Assembly (NCBI GenBank): GCA_029255685.2
Contig: CM055311.2
Coordinates: 17,692,952 to 17,756,951 of the forward strand
Source: Silene conica
Taxonomy: Eukaryota; Streptophyta; Magnoliopsida; Caryophyllales; Caryophyllaceae
Direction: 5' to 3'
DNA length: 64,000 nucleotides
Shown here piece after piece: positions 9,988 through 21,506 of the stretch (the first letter of the stretch is position 1; each line of letters starts with the position of its first letter). The notes below the pieces were generated by a model. It was given only the letters and a program-made list of their open reading frames with translations. It did not search any database and was not told the origin of the DNA. The translations under genes and the position numbers were made by a program.

Positions 9988-12900
9988 AATTATTTGTGCA
10001 GTTTGTCGCCAAGGAAAATAACCTATGGTATCTCGACAGTGGATGCTCAAGACATATGACAGGCGACGTAAACCTATTCCAAACCCTAAAACCTTTTGAC
10101 GGAGGTAAAGTCACATTCGGTGATAACAAAAAAGGAAAGATCATCGGAATTGGTAAGATAGGTATTTCATCCTCTCATGCTATAAATGATGTATACCTTG
10201 TAAATGGTCTCAAACACAATCTTATCAGTATATCTCAATTATGTGACAAAGGAAATAAAGTGGTTTTTCATTCAGATATATGTCGTATAATCTTAGAAGG
10301 CACCAGTAAAGTGATACTTGAAGGTCACAGGATGAAAAATGTTTATATGATTGATTTAAATGTTGTACCTACTGATTCTCTATCATGAATGAAAGTTACG
10401 TTAGATGATCCATGTCTATGGCACAAGAGATTTGGTCATATTAGCTCACCTATTCTAAGTAAGCTGAAAAGATGGGACTTGGTCGAAGGTCTTCCAAAGA
10501 TCAAATTTGATCAAGAAAAGATGTGTGACACATGTGCACGATGTAAACACGTCAGATCATCTTTTAAGCCAAAAAGAGTGGTAAGCACAGAACAAGCTCT
10601 TGAACTAGTACACATGGATCTATGTGGCCCTATGAAGGTAAGAAGCAGAGGTGGTTCCAGGTACGTTTTCGTTCTAGTTGATGATTACTCTAGATTTGTT
10701 TGGCCAATCTTTCTTCACTCTAAAGACGAAACATTCGATGAATTTGTTAGTCTCATGAAACTTGTCCAAAACAAATATAAATCAAACCTAGTAACAATCC
10801 GTACTGACCATGGAACTGAGTTCGACAATCATGCTTTCATCGAGTTCTGTAAAACCAATGATGTTGGACATAACTTCTCGGCCCCTAGAACCCCACAACA
10901 AAATGGAGTCGTAGAACGAATGAACAGAACCCTAGAAGACATGGCTCGAACAATGCTTCTTTGTAGTGGCCTACCTAGAAACTTTTGGGCTGAGGCTATA
11001 AGTACAGCTTGCTATATTCATAACCGTGCTATGATTAGACCTATCCTTAAAAAGACACCTTATGAACTTCTTCGAGGTCGTAAACCAAACATATCTCATT
11101 TAAGATTCTTTGGTAGTAAATGCTTTGTTCACAACAATGGTAAAAACAGATTAAGCAAATTCGACCCTAGAAGTGATGAAGCAATCTTTATAGGATATTC
11201 AGATCATAGTAAAGCCTACAAAGTTTTTAACAAACGTACTTTATGCATAGAGGAAAGTATTCATGTTATTTTTGATGAGAATAATGTCTTCGATAAGCCA
11301 TTACAGGATATAGAGGAAAACCTAGACGAACCTGATTTCAGGTTATCAAGGGAAGATCCTCCTGAAATGGAAATTGAAGAAGGAGAACCTCAAGGAATTC
11401 ATGATGGACTCAACTTGGGAGAAAATGGTGCGAGAGATGAAACTACAGTTGATGATACTGTAGATAACTCTCAAACCAATGACTTGGAACCCAGAGTTAC
11501 AGCTAATGAAGCTGTAACTTTGAATCAAAACCAAAGGGAAGAGGCCAGAGTTATACCTGACCCTACTATAAACCCAGGTTTGGATTCAGGGGGAACAAGT
11601 CAAGATTCCGAGTCAAGTTCAGGGAATGCAAATGATCAATCAAGGAACTGGAGATACAAAGGTTCTCATCCTTTGGACAATGTCATAGGAAGCCTGACAG
11701 ATGGAGTTCAGACTCGAAGGAGCTTAAATAACTTCTGCTCATTCTACTCCTTTCTCTCCACCATTGAACCTTCAAATATCAAGGAAGCTCTCGCAGAACC
11801 AGACTGGATAGTTGCCATGCAAGAAGAACTCCAGCAATTTGAAAGAAACAAAGTTTGGCATCTTGTTCCCCGACCTGAGGACAGAACTGTCATTGGAACT
11901 AGATGGGTATTCAGAAACAAATTGGATGACACTGGAGTCATTGTGAGAAATAAGGCCAGACTAGTGGTTCAAGGATACAACCAACAGGAAGGGATCGATT
12001 ATGACGAAACCTTTGCTCCTGTTGCTCGCCTTGAGGCAATAAGACTACTCATTGCATTTGCAGCACACAAGGGAATGAAGCTTTTTCAGATGGACGTTAA
12101 GACTGCCTTTCTTAATGGCTATCTCCAAGAGGAAGTATTTGTTGAACAACCTCCTGGATTTCATGACAGCAAACTCAAGGATCATGTATTCAAATTGGAC
12201 AAAGCTCTCTATGGCCTGAAACAAGCACCTAGGGCATGGTACGACAGATTATCAAAATTCTTATTGGAAAGTGGATTCAAGAGAGGGTCTGTAGATAAAA
12301 CCCTATTTCTTAAAAGTGAAAACTCAGATCTGCTAGTCGTTCAGATCTATGTTGACGATATTATTTTTGGCTCAACTAATAAAAAGTTGTGCAAGTACTT
12401 CTCTGAGTTGATGACTTCTGAGTTCGAGATGAGTATGATGGGAGAACTAAAATTCTTCCTTGGACTTCAAATACAACAAACTGAAGAAGGAATCAAAGTT
12501 CATCAACAAAAATACGTCAAGGAGTTACTAAAGAAATTTGGAATGGAAACCTCTCATGCAATGCCTACTCCAATGGTCACAGATAAGAAGTTAACCAAAG
12601 ACGAAGATGGTAAGTCTGTAAATGAAACTACTTACAGAGGTATGATTGGCTCACTTCTTTATCTTACAGCAAGTCGTCCAGATATAATGTTTAGTGTCTG
12701 TGTTTGTGCGAGATTCCAATCTGCACCAAAAGAATCACATATGATTGCAGTTAAAAGAATATTAAGATACCTAATCGGAACCTCAAAATTATATCTATGG
12801 TATCCTATGGACTGTAACTTTAACCTAGTAGGATATTCAGATGCGGATTATGCAGGGTGTTCTTTAGACAGAAAAAGTACCTCCGGACTTGCTACCTTTG

Positions 12901-13292
12901 TAGGTCCCTGTATTATATCTTGGGGATCCAAGAAACAAAATTCTGTCGCTCTCTCAACTGCTGAAGCAGAATATATTGCAGCCGCACTGGTATGTTCTCA
13001 ACTTTTATGGTTAAAGCAACAGTTACATGATTATGGTGTTGATGTTGGATGCGTGCCTATCTTATGTGATAATACGAGTGCTATAATTATATCTAAAAAC
13101 CCAGCCCAGCACTCAAGGACCAAACATATTGAAATAAGACACCACTTCCTTAGAGACCATGTCGAAAAGAAAAATATAAAATTGGAATTTTGTAGTACGG
13201 AAAAACAGTGGGCAGATATCTTCACTAAACCATTGGCTAGAGAACGCTTTGAGACTTTGCGATTGGAAATTGGTTTAATCGGTGGCACCTAA
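9975..13292 (+). pseudogene. pol: Sirevirus Pol (protease, integrase, RT, RNase H) with one in-frame TGA
   Basis: A copia-order polyprotein. Protease: WYLDSGCSRHMTG (Asp codon 10035). Integrase: zinc-binding H...H with CDTC, then catalytic residues in [13 protein letters not shown] and [10 protein letters not shown]. Reverse transcriptase: [31 protein letters not shown] and catalytic YVDD (12348-12359). RNase [26 protein letters not shown] and TKPL near the end. The only break is TGA 10386-10388 between protease and integrase; the frame is otherwise open for over 1,000 codons. Pol is in the -1 frame relative to Gag with a 13-nt overlap (9975-9987), so expression needs a frameshift, or one base has been gained or lost. 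A recent nonsense mutation is the simplest reading of the TGA; readthrough cannot be excluded. Confidence 0.88.
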
Positions 13293-13861
13293 TCAAATCT
13301 TAAAAGCAAAAATAACCCAATGATTGACTACGGTTTAGATGAGATTATATGACTGTGTCCGTATACTCCGCTGCATATGTATGTATATATTCGATGATAA
13401 ATTCTGTGATTATAGTTATATTATATGATTTACATATGAATGTGTGCACAATCGATCTCACAATAATATTACGTCACATATTATAATTTCCCCACAACAT
13501 ACATATTACAATATATATACAAAATGATAATATTCAAATATTACAAAAATAAAAATAAACTTACCACATAATCACACAAAGTATGTGTGTTGGTCCCCAT
13601 TGCCACGTCCCACAACCACCTAGCCCCACTAATACCTGCCACGTGCCCCCCTACTAATTACCTAGCTTTTGACTTTTTACCCTCCCACAATTATTACCCA
13701 ACTCCCTCAACTTACCTCACCCTCCTTCATTATTACCGACATAAAATTTGTAAAAACCCATTAATACACTCAAACCTCCATAAAATCAAACCTCCATTAA
13801 AATCCTTCAAAACCTCCACAAAAAACTACACCTGAAACCAACATCGTTTATTACCACCACC
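13293..13861 (+). other. Sirevirus pol-to-ORF3 spacer
   Basis: Non-coding AT-rich DNA, then a C-rich, A-rich leader (CCT/CCAC runs, 13590-13860) in front of the third ORF. Such a pyrimidine-rich unstructured leader could serve a subgenomic or spliced message for ORF3. No splice sites could be assigned with confidence. Confidence 0.5.
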
Positions 13862-15403
13862 ATGCCTCCCTCACGCGCCACACGTTCTCAACAAAAGAAA
13901 CCTTCTCCACCATCACCCACTCCGTCACCACCACCATCCCCATCACCCATTGCCACTGCAAGTCCAACCCCCGACAATGGCAAGCGTCGAAAACTTAACC
14001 GAGTCGCTTCTTCGGTTTCTGATGACATGCATGACCTTGGGTCGAATCTCAATCATCCTCGCCCTCTGTTTAAAGATTACTCTGTCGAAGCCACCAAGGA
14101 AGGACTCGAGCGAGTCCGGATGACAAAACATGAAGGTATGCTTATTGATCGTCTTCTTCCCTACTCTATTCATTCGGGTCGGTTCTACCCGACATCATGG
14201 GTCGAAGGGTCGAAGTCTCTGATTTTCTTTAAACAATTTTTAGAGTTTCAAGGATGGAAGTATATTAGCAATTTTTCGGGTTTAGTATTTCCGATTGAAT
14301 TGGTTCAGTTCTTTGCTTCTGTGAAACCATGTGAATCTGGGTTAAAGGCTGTTGTGAATGGAAGGGATGTCGAGGTGTCTTTGGGTGACATTTGCGAAAT
14401 TTTTCACATTGCTCAAGATGGTATTGAAATTGATACCCGTAAGGAATGGGGGGTAGTCACTCGTGAACAAAAGATGGTGATTAAGCAATATTTTGATGAA
14501 CACTCTACTGAAATTTCTCCGCTTCTAACAAATTCATTCTCGCCCAAGTTGAAGCTCCTTGTTAATTTTCTTTGGAACACCATCTTACCTCGAAGGGGTG
14601 GTCGGGATAAGTTGTCAAGTATTGAGGCCATTATCCTTTACAATTGGTTGGAAGGCAATAAAATAAATCTTGCTTTCTTGTTATGTTCGAAAATTTGTCA
14701 AACCTCCTCTGTTTTGATCAAAGAAAAACCAAGTTCAACACTCGATATTCCTTATGGAATGTGGGTTTCCGAAATATTTTTGAAAAAGGGTGTTGTGGAC
14801 GAGTGTAGCTATGGTGTTAAGCCTCGAGATCGAATGTGTGATAAGTTGCTCAAATTGATGGGTATCATGGTTGATGGAATTGATTTGGCATTCGGAAAAT
14901 CGGTTGAGGAGGGTCCTAATCCAAATCCATCTCCCTCATTTGAAGGTTTGGAGGCTAAGATGGATACCATTATTGGGTTGTGTCAAGTTAAGAAAGAAAA
15001 AGAAAACGTGGGTGCTTCTGAAAATCGTACAGGAGATGGACGCGAGTTTGAGGATAGGGTAAAGGAATGGATGGAGAAAGTGGATAAGCACATGGTGAAA
15101 ATTGGCTCGGAGGTATCTGTGGTCTGTTCGGAATTGTTGAGCATGAGTGATCGTCTTTCGTTTCTTGCATCTCAAGGAGGAGCTATCGTGCGTGATCATG
15201 GGTTGTTGCGAGAGGATGCTTCTAAAGCACTTGAGGCCGTCAAGGCACTCTCGCTCAAGGTCCTTAACTTCGAAATCGCACTCAATGCTCAAGGAAGGAA
15301 CGTGAACAGTTGCCTCGATAGGTTGGAGACTCTCGAATTCCGTACCCGACCCGACTATGTGAATCCGTATGCAAAGAATCCGGGTTCAAGCTCTCGTTCG
15401 TAA
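13862..15403 (+). CDS. Sirevirus third ORF in the envelope position; plant transposon protein-like domain
   Basis: An intact 513-residue ORF between pol and the 3' LTR. A Pro/Ser-rich, basic N-terminus (residues 1-45, with the NLS-like GKRRKLNR) is followed by a globular part about 60-340. Segments RFYPTSWVEG, FLEFQGWKYI and LVQFFASVKP...VSLGDICEIFHI resemble the 'putative plant transposon protein' domain found in many plant retroelement third ORFs. Residues 360-500 are charged and probably coiled coil (MEKVDKHMVKIGSEV, ASKALEAVKALSLKVLN). I see no signal peptide, no clear transmembrane segment and no fusion peptide, so calling it an envelope protein is not supported; the position alone is env-like. 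ATG 13862 is the first Met and follows a pyrimidine-rich leader. Function unknown; the absence of stops in a young copy suggests it was recently under selection. Confidence 0.75.
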   Translation: MPPSRATRSQQKKPSPPSPTPSPPPSPSPIATASPTPDNGKRRKLNRVASSVSDDMHDLGSNLNHPRPLFKDYSVEATKEGLERVRMTKHEGMLIDRLLPYSIHSGRFYPTSWVEGSKSLIFFKQFLEFQGWKYISNFSGLVFPIELVQFFASVKPCESGLKAVVNGRDVEVSLGDICEIFHIAQDGIEIDTRKEWGVVTREQKMVIKQYFDEHSTEISPLLTNSFSPKLKLLVNFLWNTILPRRGGRDKLSSIEAIILYNWLEGNKINLAFLLCSKICQTSSVLIKEKPSSTLDIPYGMWVSEIFLKKGVVDECSYGVKPRDRMCDKLLKLMGIMVDGIDLAFGKSVEEGPNPNPSPSFEGLEAKMDTIIGLCQVKKEKENVGASENRTGDGREFEDRVKEWMEKVDKHMVKIGSEVSVVCSELLSMSDRLSFLASQGGAIVRDHGLLREDASKALEAVKALSLKVLNFEIALNAQGRNVNSCLDRLETLEFRTRPDYVNPYAKNPGSSSRS

Positions 15404-16081
15404 TTCGTCATCTCCGTCTCTGTTTCGTTGTTGATTTGAAGATTGGTTTATTGTTGTTTTAAGTCTGGGGTGGACTTATGAACTTTTTTTGTGTTGTGGT
15501 CCAATACCTAACCTAGCCCATTAAGGAATCCGAGGCCCTATTCCCTTTTGCCTCTCTCGGATTTCTTAAACCCTAAACAGGCCCACTCCTTTATTTCTTT
15601 TGCTATTGGCCCAACTTGCTCGTTATCTTTTGCAGTCCCCTTATGCACTAACATAGCCAGGCCCATTTTTTCTTAAACATTGTCCCACATTCGGCCCATT
15701 GGCTTAGTATTTTGGATTGTTTGTGTATATTTTTAACATTCCGTATGTGGTTATGTGATATTTTCTATGTTCATATTATTTCGACTCGTTTATATGTTTG
15801 CTTATGCTTCGTACGTATATTATTCTAGTCGTTTCATGTCTTTGTTCTCATCTTTTCGATGATGTCAAGAGGGGGAAATATGCGACCTAGATTAGAATTT
15901 GCCTAAGCTTGCTCCTTGTCGTAATTCATTGTCTCTTAGGGTCCTTAAAGGATATGGGATAGATAGAAGATAAAAACCCTAAGTGACTTCTTGCTATGAA
16001 TGACCATTATTATATTGAGGGGGAACATACACTTAGACACGAAATCTAAGAGAGACTTGCCATCATCAAAACGGGGGAATT
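15404..16081 (+). other. Sirevirus 3' UTR with three polypurine tracts
   Basis: Non-coding. Purine runs with a GGGGGAA core occur at about 15866-15879, 16016-16026 and 16068-16081; the last abuts the LTR and is the functional position for plus-strand priming. Multiple polypurine tracts before the 3' LTR have been described for Sireviruses. Confidence 0.75.
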
Positions 16082-17568
16082 TGTTGAACCATATATTCAA
16101 ATATATATATAGTATATATGTTTATGTTTTGATAATGACAAGTCTAGCTATTTATATATTATATACTCGTATGTATAATCGTGTGCTAAGTGTACAGAAC
16201 ATTAGTAACAAGATCTAATCTATCAAGTATAGAAGATTCAAGCATATTAGTCAATGAATTGACTTAGTTGAAGATTGATAGAAGATCACAAGCGCGCATA
16301 ATGAACTAAAGTTATATTCATCAACTATAGCTTTAGTACAAGATGGATTCAAGTTATAGCTCGTAGCTATAACTCTATATCATGAAGAAATGATCGGGAA
16401 TATATATGTGTTTAAAGTGAAACGTTTGTTTCCTAATTTGTGTTGTGTAGTATTAGTGGTTCAATGGTATTCTATTTTAAATATGGAATTGTTAATCTTA
16501 ATAGGATTATATAAAATATCTTTTAGTTAAATAAGAAATAAATAATTGTCTTATGAGATAATTATTTATTACTAAAATAAACTAAAGATTTTTTATATGA
16601 TTTTAATTGTCAAATTATATAATCTAAGTTTTGGTTTGTTTCGATTTTTGGAAAACGTGTAACATGTCACGTTTCTATAAATCGTGTAAGGGTTTATTTA
16701 AATAAATATTATGTATTTATTTAATGTCCTAAACTAACTAAGATTATATTATGGTAATATATTTTATTATCCTTGACATGGTTTAGGAAGTTGATTTAAT
16801 AAGGATACTAATTATTTATTATATAAAGATCTTTCCTAAATATGAATTAGGAAATTGATTCCTTATATAATACATATAGTATATTATTATATCTTTCCTA
16901 AATATATTAAGATTAGATTTAAGGTAGTATTACTAAAAGACTAGTATTCTAGTTTTAAGTAATATTCCTATATCATCTAGGGTTTGAATTACCTAGATAC
17001 ATATTCTATATAAATAGACTACCTATGATACATTAAAACTAAGGAAATACACACACATATACACGCAAATCAAGAGAGAAAAACCGCCGTTCATATTCTT
17101 CAAGTTCGAGCTTTTCATTGTCATATCCGATTCAAGATTCAAGTGCTCAAGCATTGATCTTATTCATTCAAGATTGTGACACCAAGAAAACATTGAAGAC
17201 TTTATCTTATTAACGTAAGATAGAACGAGTATTTAGCGGTACTCATTGTAAGACAAATATTTAATGGTATTTGTCGTAGCTAGATATTTAACGGTATCTA
17301 GATTGAGTTGTGACTAACATCAAAGTCGCACGAGTAGGGTTGATAAAATTGTAATCCAGAGTTGGTACTAATTTTATTAATCGAGAATAGTGGACGTAGG
17401 TCTCAGAGTGTGAGACTGAACCACTTCAAAAATATCGTGTCTCTCTTTATTACTTGCTCTACTCAACGATCATCATACAAACTCACACACATCGAAGAAG
17501 ATTTAAAAAGAAGGCATACTCAATTCAACCCCCCCCTTCTTGAGTATATTATATCAATAGACTCTTCA
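16082..17568 (+). repeat. Sirevirus second LTR
   Basis: TGTTGAACC...GACTCTTCA, preceded by a polypurine tract. Nearly identical to the first LTR. One arm of the upstream 12-bp palindrome carries a substitution (TATAGCTTTAGT), and one hairpin loop reads TTTAATGG. It is followed not by flanking DNA but by PBS and gag sequence. Confidence 0.95.
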
Positions 17569-17953
17569 ATTGGTATCAGAGCCTCGTGCTCTTGATCGCC
17601 TAGCCGCGTGAGTTTTGATCCTTCTATTGATTCTATATTATATACTCTTTCATCAATGGATTCCAAGCATCTCAAGTGCCCCATCTTCGATGGCAAAAAC
17701 TATAGTTTATGGAAAAATATGATGACTCATTACATCAAGGGTTGTGATTGGGAATGTTGGAAGATCATCCAAACTGGACCAAAGAAGATCTTGGTCGCCG
17801 CCGCCAATGGAACAACCTATGAAAAAATGGAAAGCGATTATGTGGAAAGTGACTACAAAATTGCAGAGAAAAACTCTAAGGCCATGAGCCTCCTACAGAA
17901 CGGTATGATAACCTTAGAATTCGATAGATTCTCATCCTGTAGTTCCGCTAAGG
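17569..17953 (+). pseudogene. Second copy of Sirevirus PBS and gag start, truncated
   Basis: Matches 7570-7954, including PBS (17571-17582) and gag codons from ATG 17656 through SSCSSAKE. Homology then switches to the rest of the outer copia LTR at CTAAGGA/GGCAAG. The reading frame runs on into foreign sequence to a stop at 18013-18015. This is the sign of an LTR-to-LTR tandem structure cut short by a deletion. Confidence 0.92.
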
Positions 17954-18145
17954 AGGCAAGCTACTTTGGTTGCTCCGAGGAGGATCATCCTAGCATTCAT
18001 TTGGACCGAATGTAAGGGTCCGAATCTTTTATTTCCGCATTTATGTCTGCATGCATAAAAATCTAAACTTAATTAAAGAGTTAATTTAGTTAATTAAAAT
18101 TAATATGACTAATTTTGGTTTAGGGTATGTACGACATTCCCAACA
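17954..18145 (+). repeat. Outer copia 5' LTR, second part
   Basis: Completes the LTR begun at 5332. It ends TTCCCAACA, the inverted complement of the start TGTTGGGAA, and a PBS follows two bases later. Confidence 0.85.
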
Positions 18146-18147
18146 AG

Positions 18148-18160
18148 TGGTATCAGAGCA
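18148..18160 (+). other. Primer-binding site of the outer copia element
   Basis: TGGTATCAGAGCA, complementary to initiator-Met tRNA, two bases past the LTR end. Confidence 0.93.
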
Positions 18161-20658
18161 TACGGTTGCTTGCATGCAACTCGATTTTACGTTTTTTACG
18201 AGTAATATGATTAAAAATAAAAACGTAAAATATTTAGTTCATATGAGATATGCACGAAAATATTTATGCATGTATACTTTCCGGTCTTAAAAATGTTTTA
18301 GGTCATTTTATATGATTTATGGAATTATATTGTTCATTTTTACAATTAATAGTTAATTTTAATTATATAATCGGTTAAAAACGTTTTAATTATAGGAAAA
18401 ATAGCAAATTAAACATTCTAGCCGAGATTTTTATATATGTTCTCACATGCGTTTAATCTATTATGAATATGTAATGTTCGAAATTATTTGAGTTTTATGC
18501 ATGGTTTATGAAATTTAAGTGTTAAATTGTCATAAAATGAGATAAAAATGGATTTATACAGTTAGATTATGAATTTAGCTACGAAAGTTTTTGGAGATGT
18601 CACATGCAATATTTAAAATGTATATTAAATTTTCCAGAAATTTTTTCTTTTATATTGCATGAATATTGATTTTTATGGTAAAAATCGAAATATTAGTGAC
18701 ATAATTTGATTTAAATGGTTTAAATTGGAATTTGGCCATAAACATTTTATACAGTGTCATATATATTATTTCTAGCATGCATGTAAATTTTGAGCTTTTT
18801 ATTTTGATTTTTGCATTAGAAATGATTTTAATTGTTAAAATCGTGTAATATATGGCATAATTTGTTAAAAATAGTAAAGGTTTCTAAAGTGGCCTGAAAA
18901 ATTAACCCATATTAGTCATATTAGATATTTTCATCATCGTATTTTTCTTGGGTGCCAAAAGTTTCTGGATTTTTGATTTTTAATTTTTAAAACTTAAAGT
19001 TAAAAATTGAAATTGTAAGAGTCACAAATGATTATTTCGGTCCTAGAACAGTGTAATACTGATTTTTCCTGTCCATTTCAGTCCATTGAGTGTCTTGGAA
19101 TATGTAAATATTTTATTAGTATGTTATTGCATTATTTTTAAGGTAATTTTGAATTTCCGTCTAAATATGCATGTTTACACATTTTATTTCGAAATAAATA
19201 GTTTATTTCGGTTATATTAATGTTTTTAGGATCTGAAATTTTAGGAAAATTTTCAGCATGTTCAAAATTTTAATTTTGAATTTTCGAAATATTTTATGAC
19301 TCAATTGATTTTTATATTGTTTTTCCCGTAAAACCGATAATATACCGAACAATATTATAATAAATAAGTTAAGTCATGTTCAAAATTTGAGTAAGGCTAA
19401 ATTTGGAAACCTAAATGTGTTAGGATGTTTAACTTAATCGTGAATATTGATTCACATAGTGTTAAGTGATTTTAAATGTTAAAATCACGTCATTCCATAA
19501 AACCGTGTTATTATGATAACGATATTGAAATAATATTTAAATAGGACGATATGACTTAGGATTGGCATGTTAGATACATATTCATAAGCATAGCATATTT
19601 ATTTGTTTATGAATGTCATAGTTTAATTTACGTAATTTGGAATTATGTATTTTTGCTTAGTACGACCTTAGTTTTTAATCGATAATTCCCGTTATGTAAG
19701 GGGTTATCGATTCGGTTGTAATTAAATGTGATCTCGTTTCACTTTATTTTATTGCTTTATTTTATTTTATAATGTATAAAATAGATATAAAATTTTTAAT
19801 TATTTGTAATTCCGGAGATCCTTGAAGACGGTGCCTTTCGGAAAGGAGTTCCGACCAAGACGGAGTTTGCCTTGGGAAGCGTGCCTCGAAGTGAAGTTCA
19901 AGGGAGCAAGGAGTTGGTTTCCGAATTTGTATTTTTCAAATAAATTTTTCTATTTTAGGAAGGCCATACTAGGATTTATTTATGCTTTTAATTTATATGC
20001 TTTTATTTATGCTTAATGTGTTTGCATGCATAGCCAAATCGTCATTCCAAATCTTGCATTTTCATCGATTTTATCGACCGTGTCAATTAATTTATCGATA
20101 ATTCACCGACTTGGTTCACTTAAAGGAGATAGATAATAAATTGACAAGATCTCTTACGTTATTCAAAATCGAGACATAGCCTTACCAAAGAGTAAAGAAC
20201 CCACGAAGTACTTTCTTCATAAGGGAGTGGGCTCGGCTAAACCGGGGTGCTACCTTATTACGTTGGAGAAGTGGGGTAATATGATTACGCTCTCGAAATT
20301 TGGTCGATCTAGATGAAGGTATTCGAGCCACCGTAGTGGTAATAAGTTCGGGCTAAAGATAAGAATTAATGTAATTTTATCGACCGGGAGTTCTAAAAGT
20401 AGAATCGATTAAAGGATTAATCCACCGAATTATATTAATGAGGGATGTATCGGCTAAACCGTGCCTAAGTTAGTATATATTTGGATCTCGGGATCATTTA
20501 CTTAATTGGGTAAGAGATCATTAAGTAGATGTTTAACTTGTTTAAAATTTACAAGTTTAAATAAACGATAATTGTGTTTTAATTCCTTCATTCTATATGT
20601 AGTTCATTTTCAACAAACATCAAATAACTCATAACACTCCACCACTCACGAATATATC
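18161..20658 (+). other. Long non-coding leader of the outer copia element
   Basis: About 2.5 kb without a usable ORF between PBS and gag; strongly AT-rich to 19800, then more mixed (19800-20500). Long structured leaders are known in some copia lineages. Small ORFs at 18105-18290 and 19822-20016 show no family features. Confidence 0.6.
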
Positions 20659-21498
20659 ATGGCTTCGATCCTTCATGGATCGTTGCAAGCTTGAGAAGCA
20701 TGGCACCAATTTTAAAGATTGGGACGCACAATTACTTTTGGCCGCGAAAGGCGACAATAAGATTCGTTTCCTTACCGAAGCCACTCCTCCCGCTCCCACC
20801 ACTCGTTCCATGATTGCGACTCGTGAGGCCTATGAGGCTTATATGAGAAAGTCATATGCTCTTAAGCACACGCTTATTTTCTCCCTGGAGCCAGATCTCC
20901 AAAGGCGAATGATTGAGCTAAGCACGGCAAATGAGATTTACACCAAACTTAAGAATATGTTTTCACAAACTCCTAGGATGTTATTACATGAGATGACTTC
21001 CGCTCTTTTTGACCCAAATTTGGATAAGGGTCAAATTATGAGTTATTATGTGCTCAAAAGGGTTGAGTCATGCGAAACCTTGAAAGTTCAAGGGACGGAA
21101 GTTCCGGACTCTCTCATAATTGATCGAATTCTTCACTTCCTTGATGTGCTCTCACAAGCGGAAAGGAATATGGGACTTATTCGAAGTACCACGAAGAACA
21201 TGCCCGACATTGAGAATATGAGCAAAGGGAATTTTAAGTAGAGTGGTACAAAAGGCAATTACAAGAAGACCTCCATGATCACACCATTCAAAGAAAAGAC
21301 CTTTTCGAAAGGTGCTTCTACATCGTTTTCAAAGGTTGAAGACAAGTGCCTTTATTGCATAAGGATTGGTCATTGGAAGAGAAATTGCCCGAAATACTTG
21401 GCCAACCTAAAAGCTGGAAAGGTTCTTGCTGTAGGTAATAATTCTCGTTTAAATTCATGTTATTTTGTCAACTTTTGTATAGCGATACAAGTTGTTGA
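20659..21498 (+). pseudogene. Outer copia Gag, broken; no pol follows
   Basis: A copia-type gag. ATG 20659 (MASIL) starts the usual N-terminus, but the frame shifts within about 25 nt into the main frame (KLEKHGTNFKDWDAQLLLAAKGDNKIRFL). The gag core follows (HTLIFSLEPDLQRRMIE, LKNMFSQTPRMLLHEM, RVESCETLKVQG). TAG at 21239-21241 interrupts it. Downstream in the same frame a CX2CX4HX4C knuckle (CLYCIRIGHWKRNC) is intact at about 21346-21387. After the knuckle the sequence loses coding character and takes a hAT MITE at 21507. No protease, integrase or reverse transcriptase is recognisable before 23552, so this looks like a gag-only non-autonomous element (TR-GAG type). Confidence 0.82.
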
Positions 21499-21506
21499 CT
21501 CTCACC

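Larger units (their letters stand above)
6080..17953 (+). mobile_element. Sirevirus (SIRE/Maximus-type copia) with a third ORF and a partial second internal region
   Basis: Order is LTR (6080-7569), PBS, gag, pol (protease, integrase, reverse transcriptase, RNase H), a third ORF, several polypurine tracts, LTR (16082-17568), then again PBS and the start of gag until 17953. The long gag with two CCHC knuckles, the extra ORF after RNase H and multiple polypurine tracts are Sirevirus traits. By eye the two LTRs differ by four substitutions plus two simple-repeat length changes, so the insertion is young. It sits inside the LTR of another copia element. The right side lacks a terminal LTR and target duplication. 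Confidence 0.92.

Noticed and set aside
13862..15403. Calling the Sirevirus third ORF an envelope gene
   Set aside because: No signal peptide, membrane segment or cleavage site could be seen; position alone is not enough.
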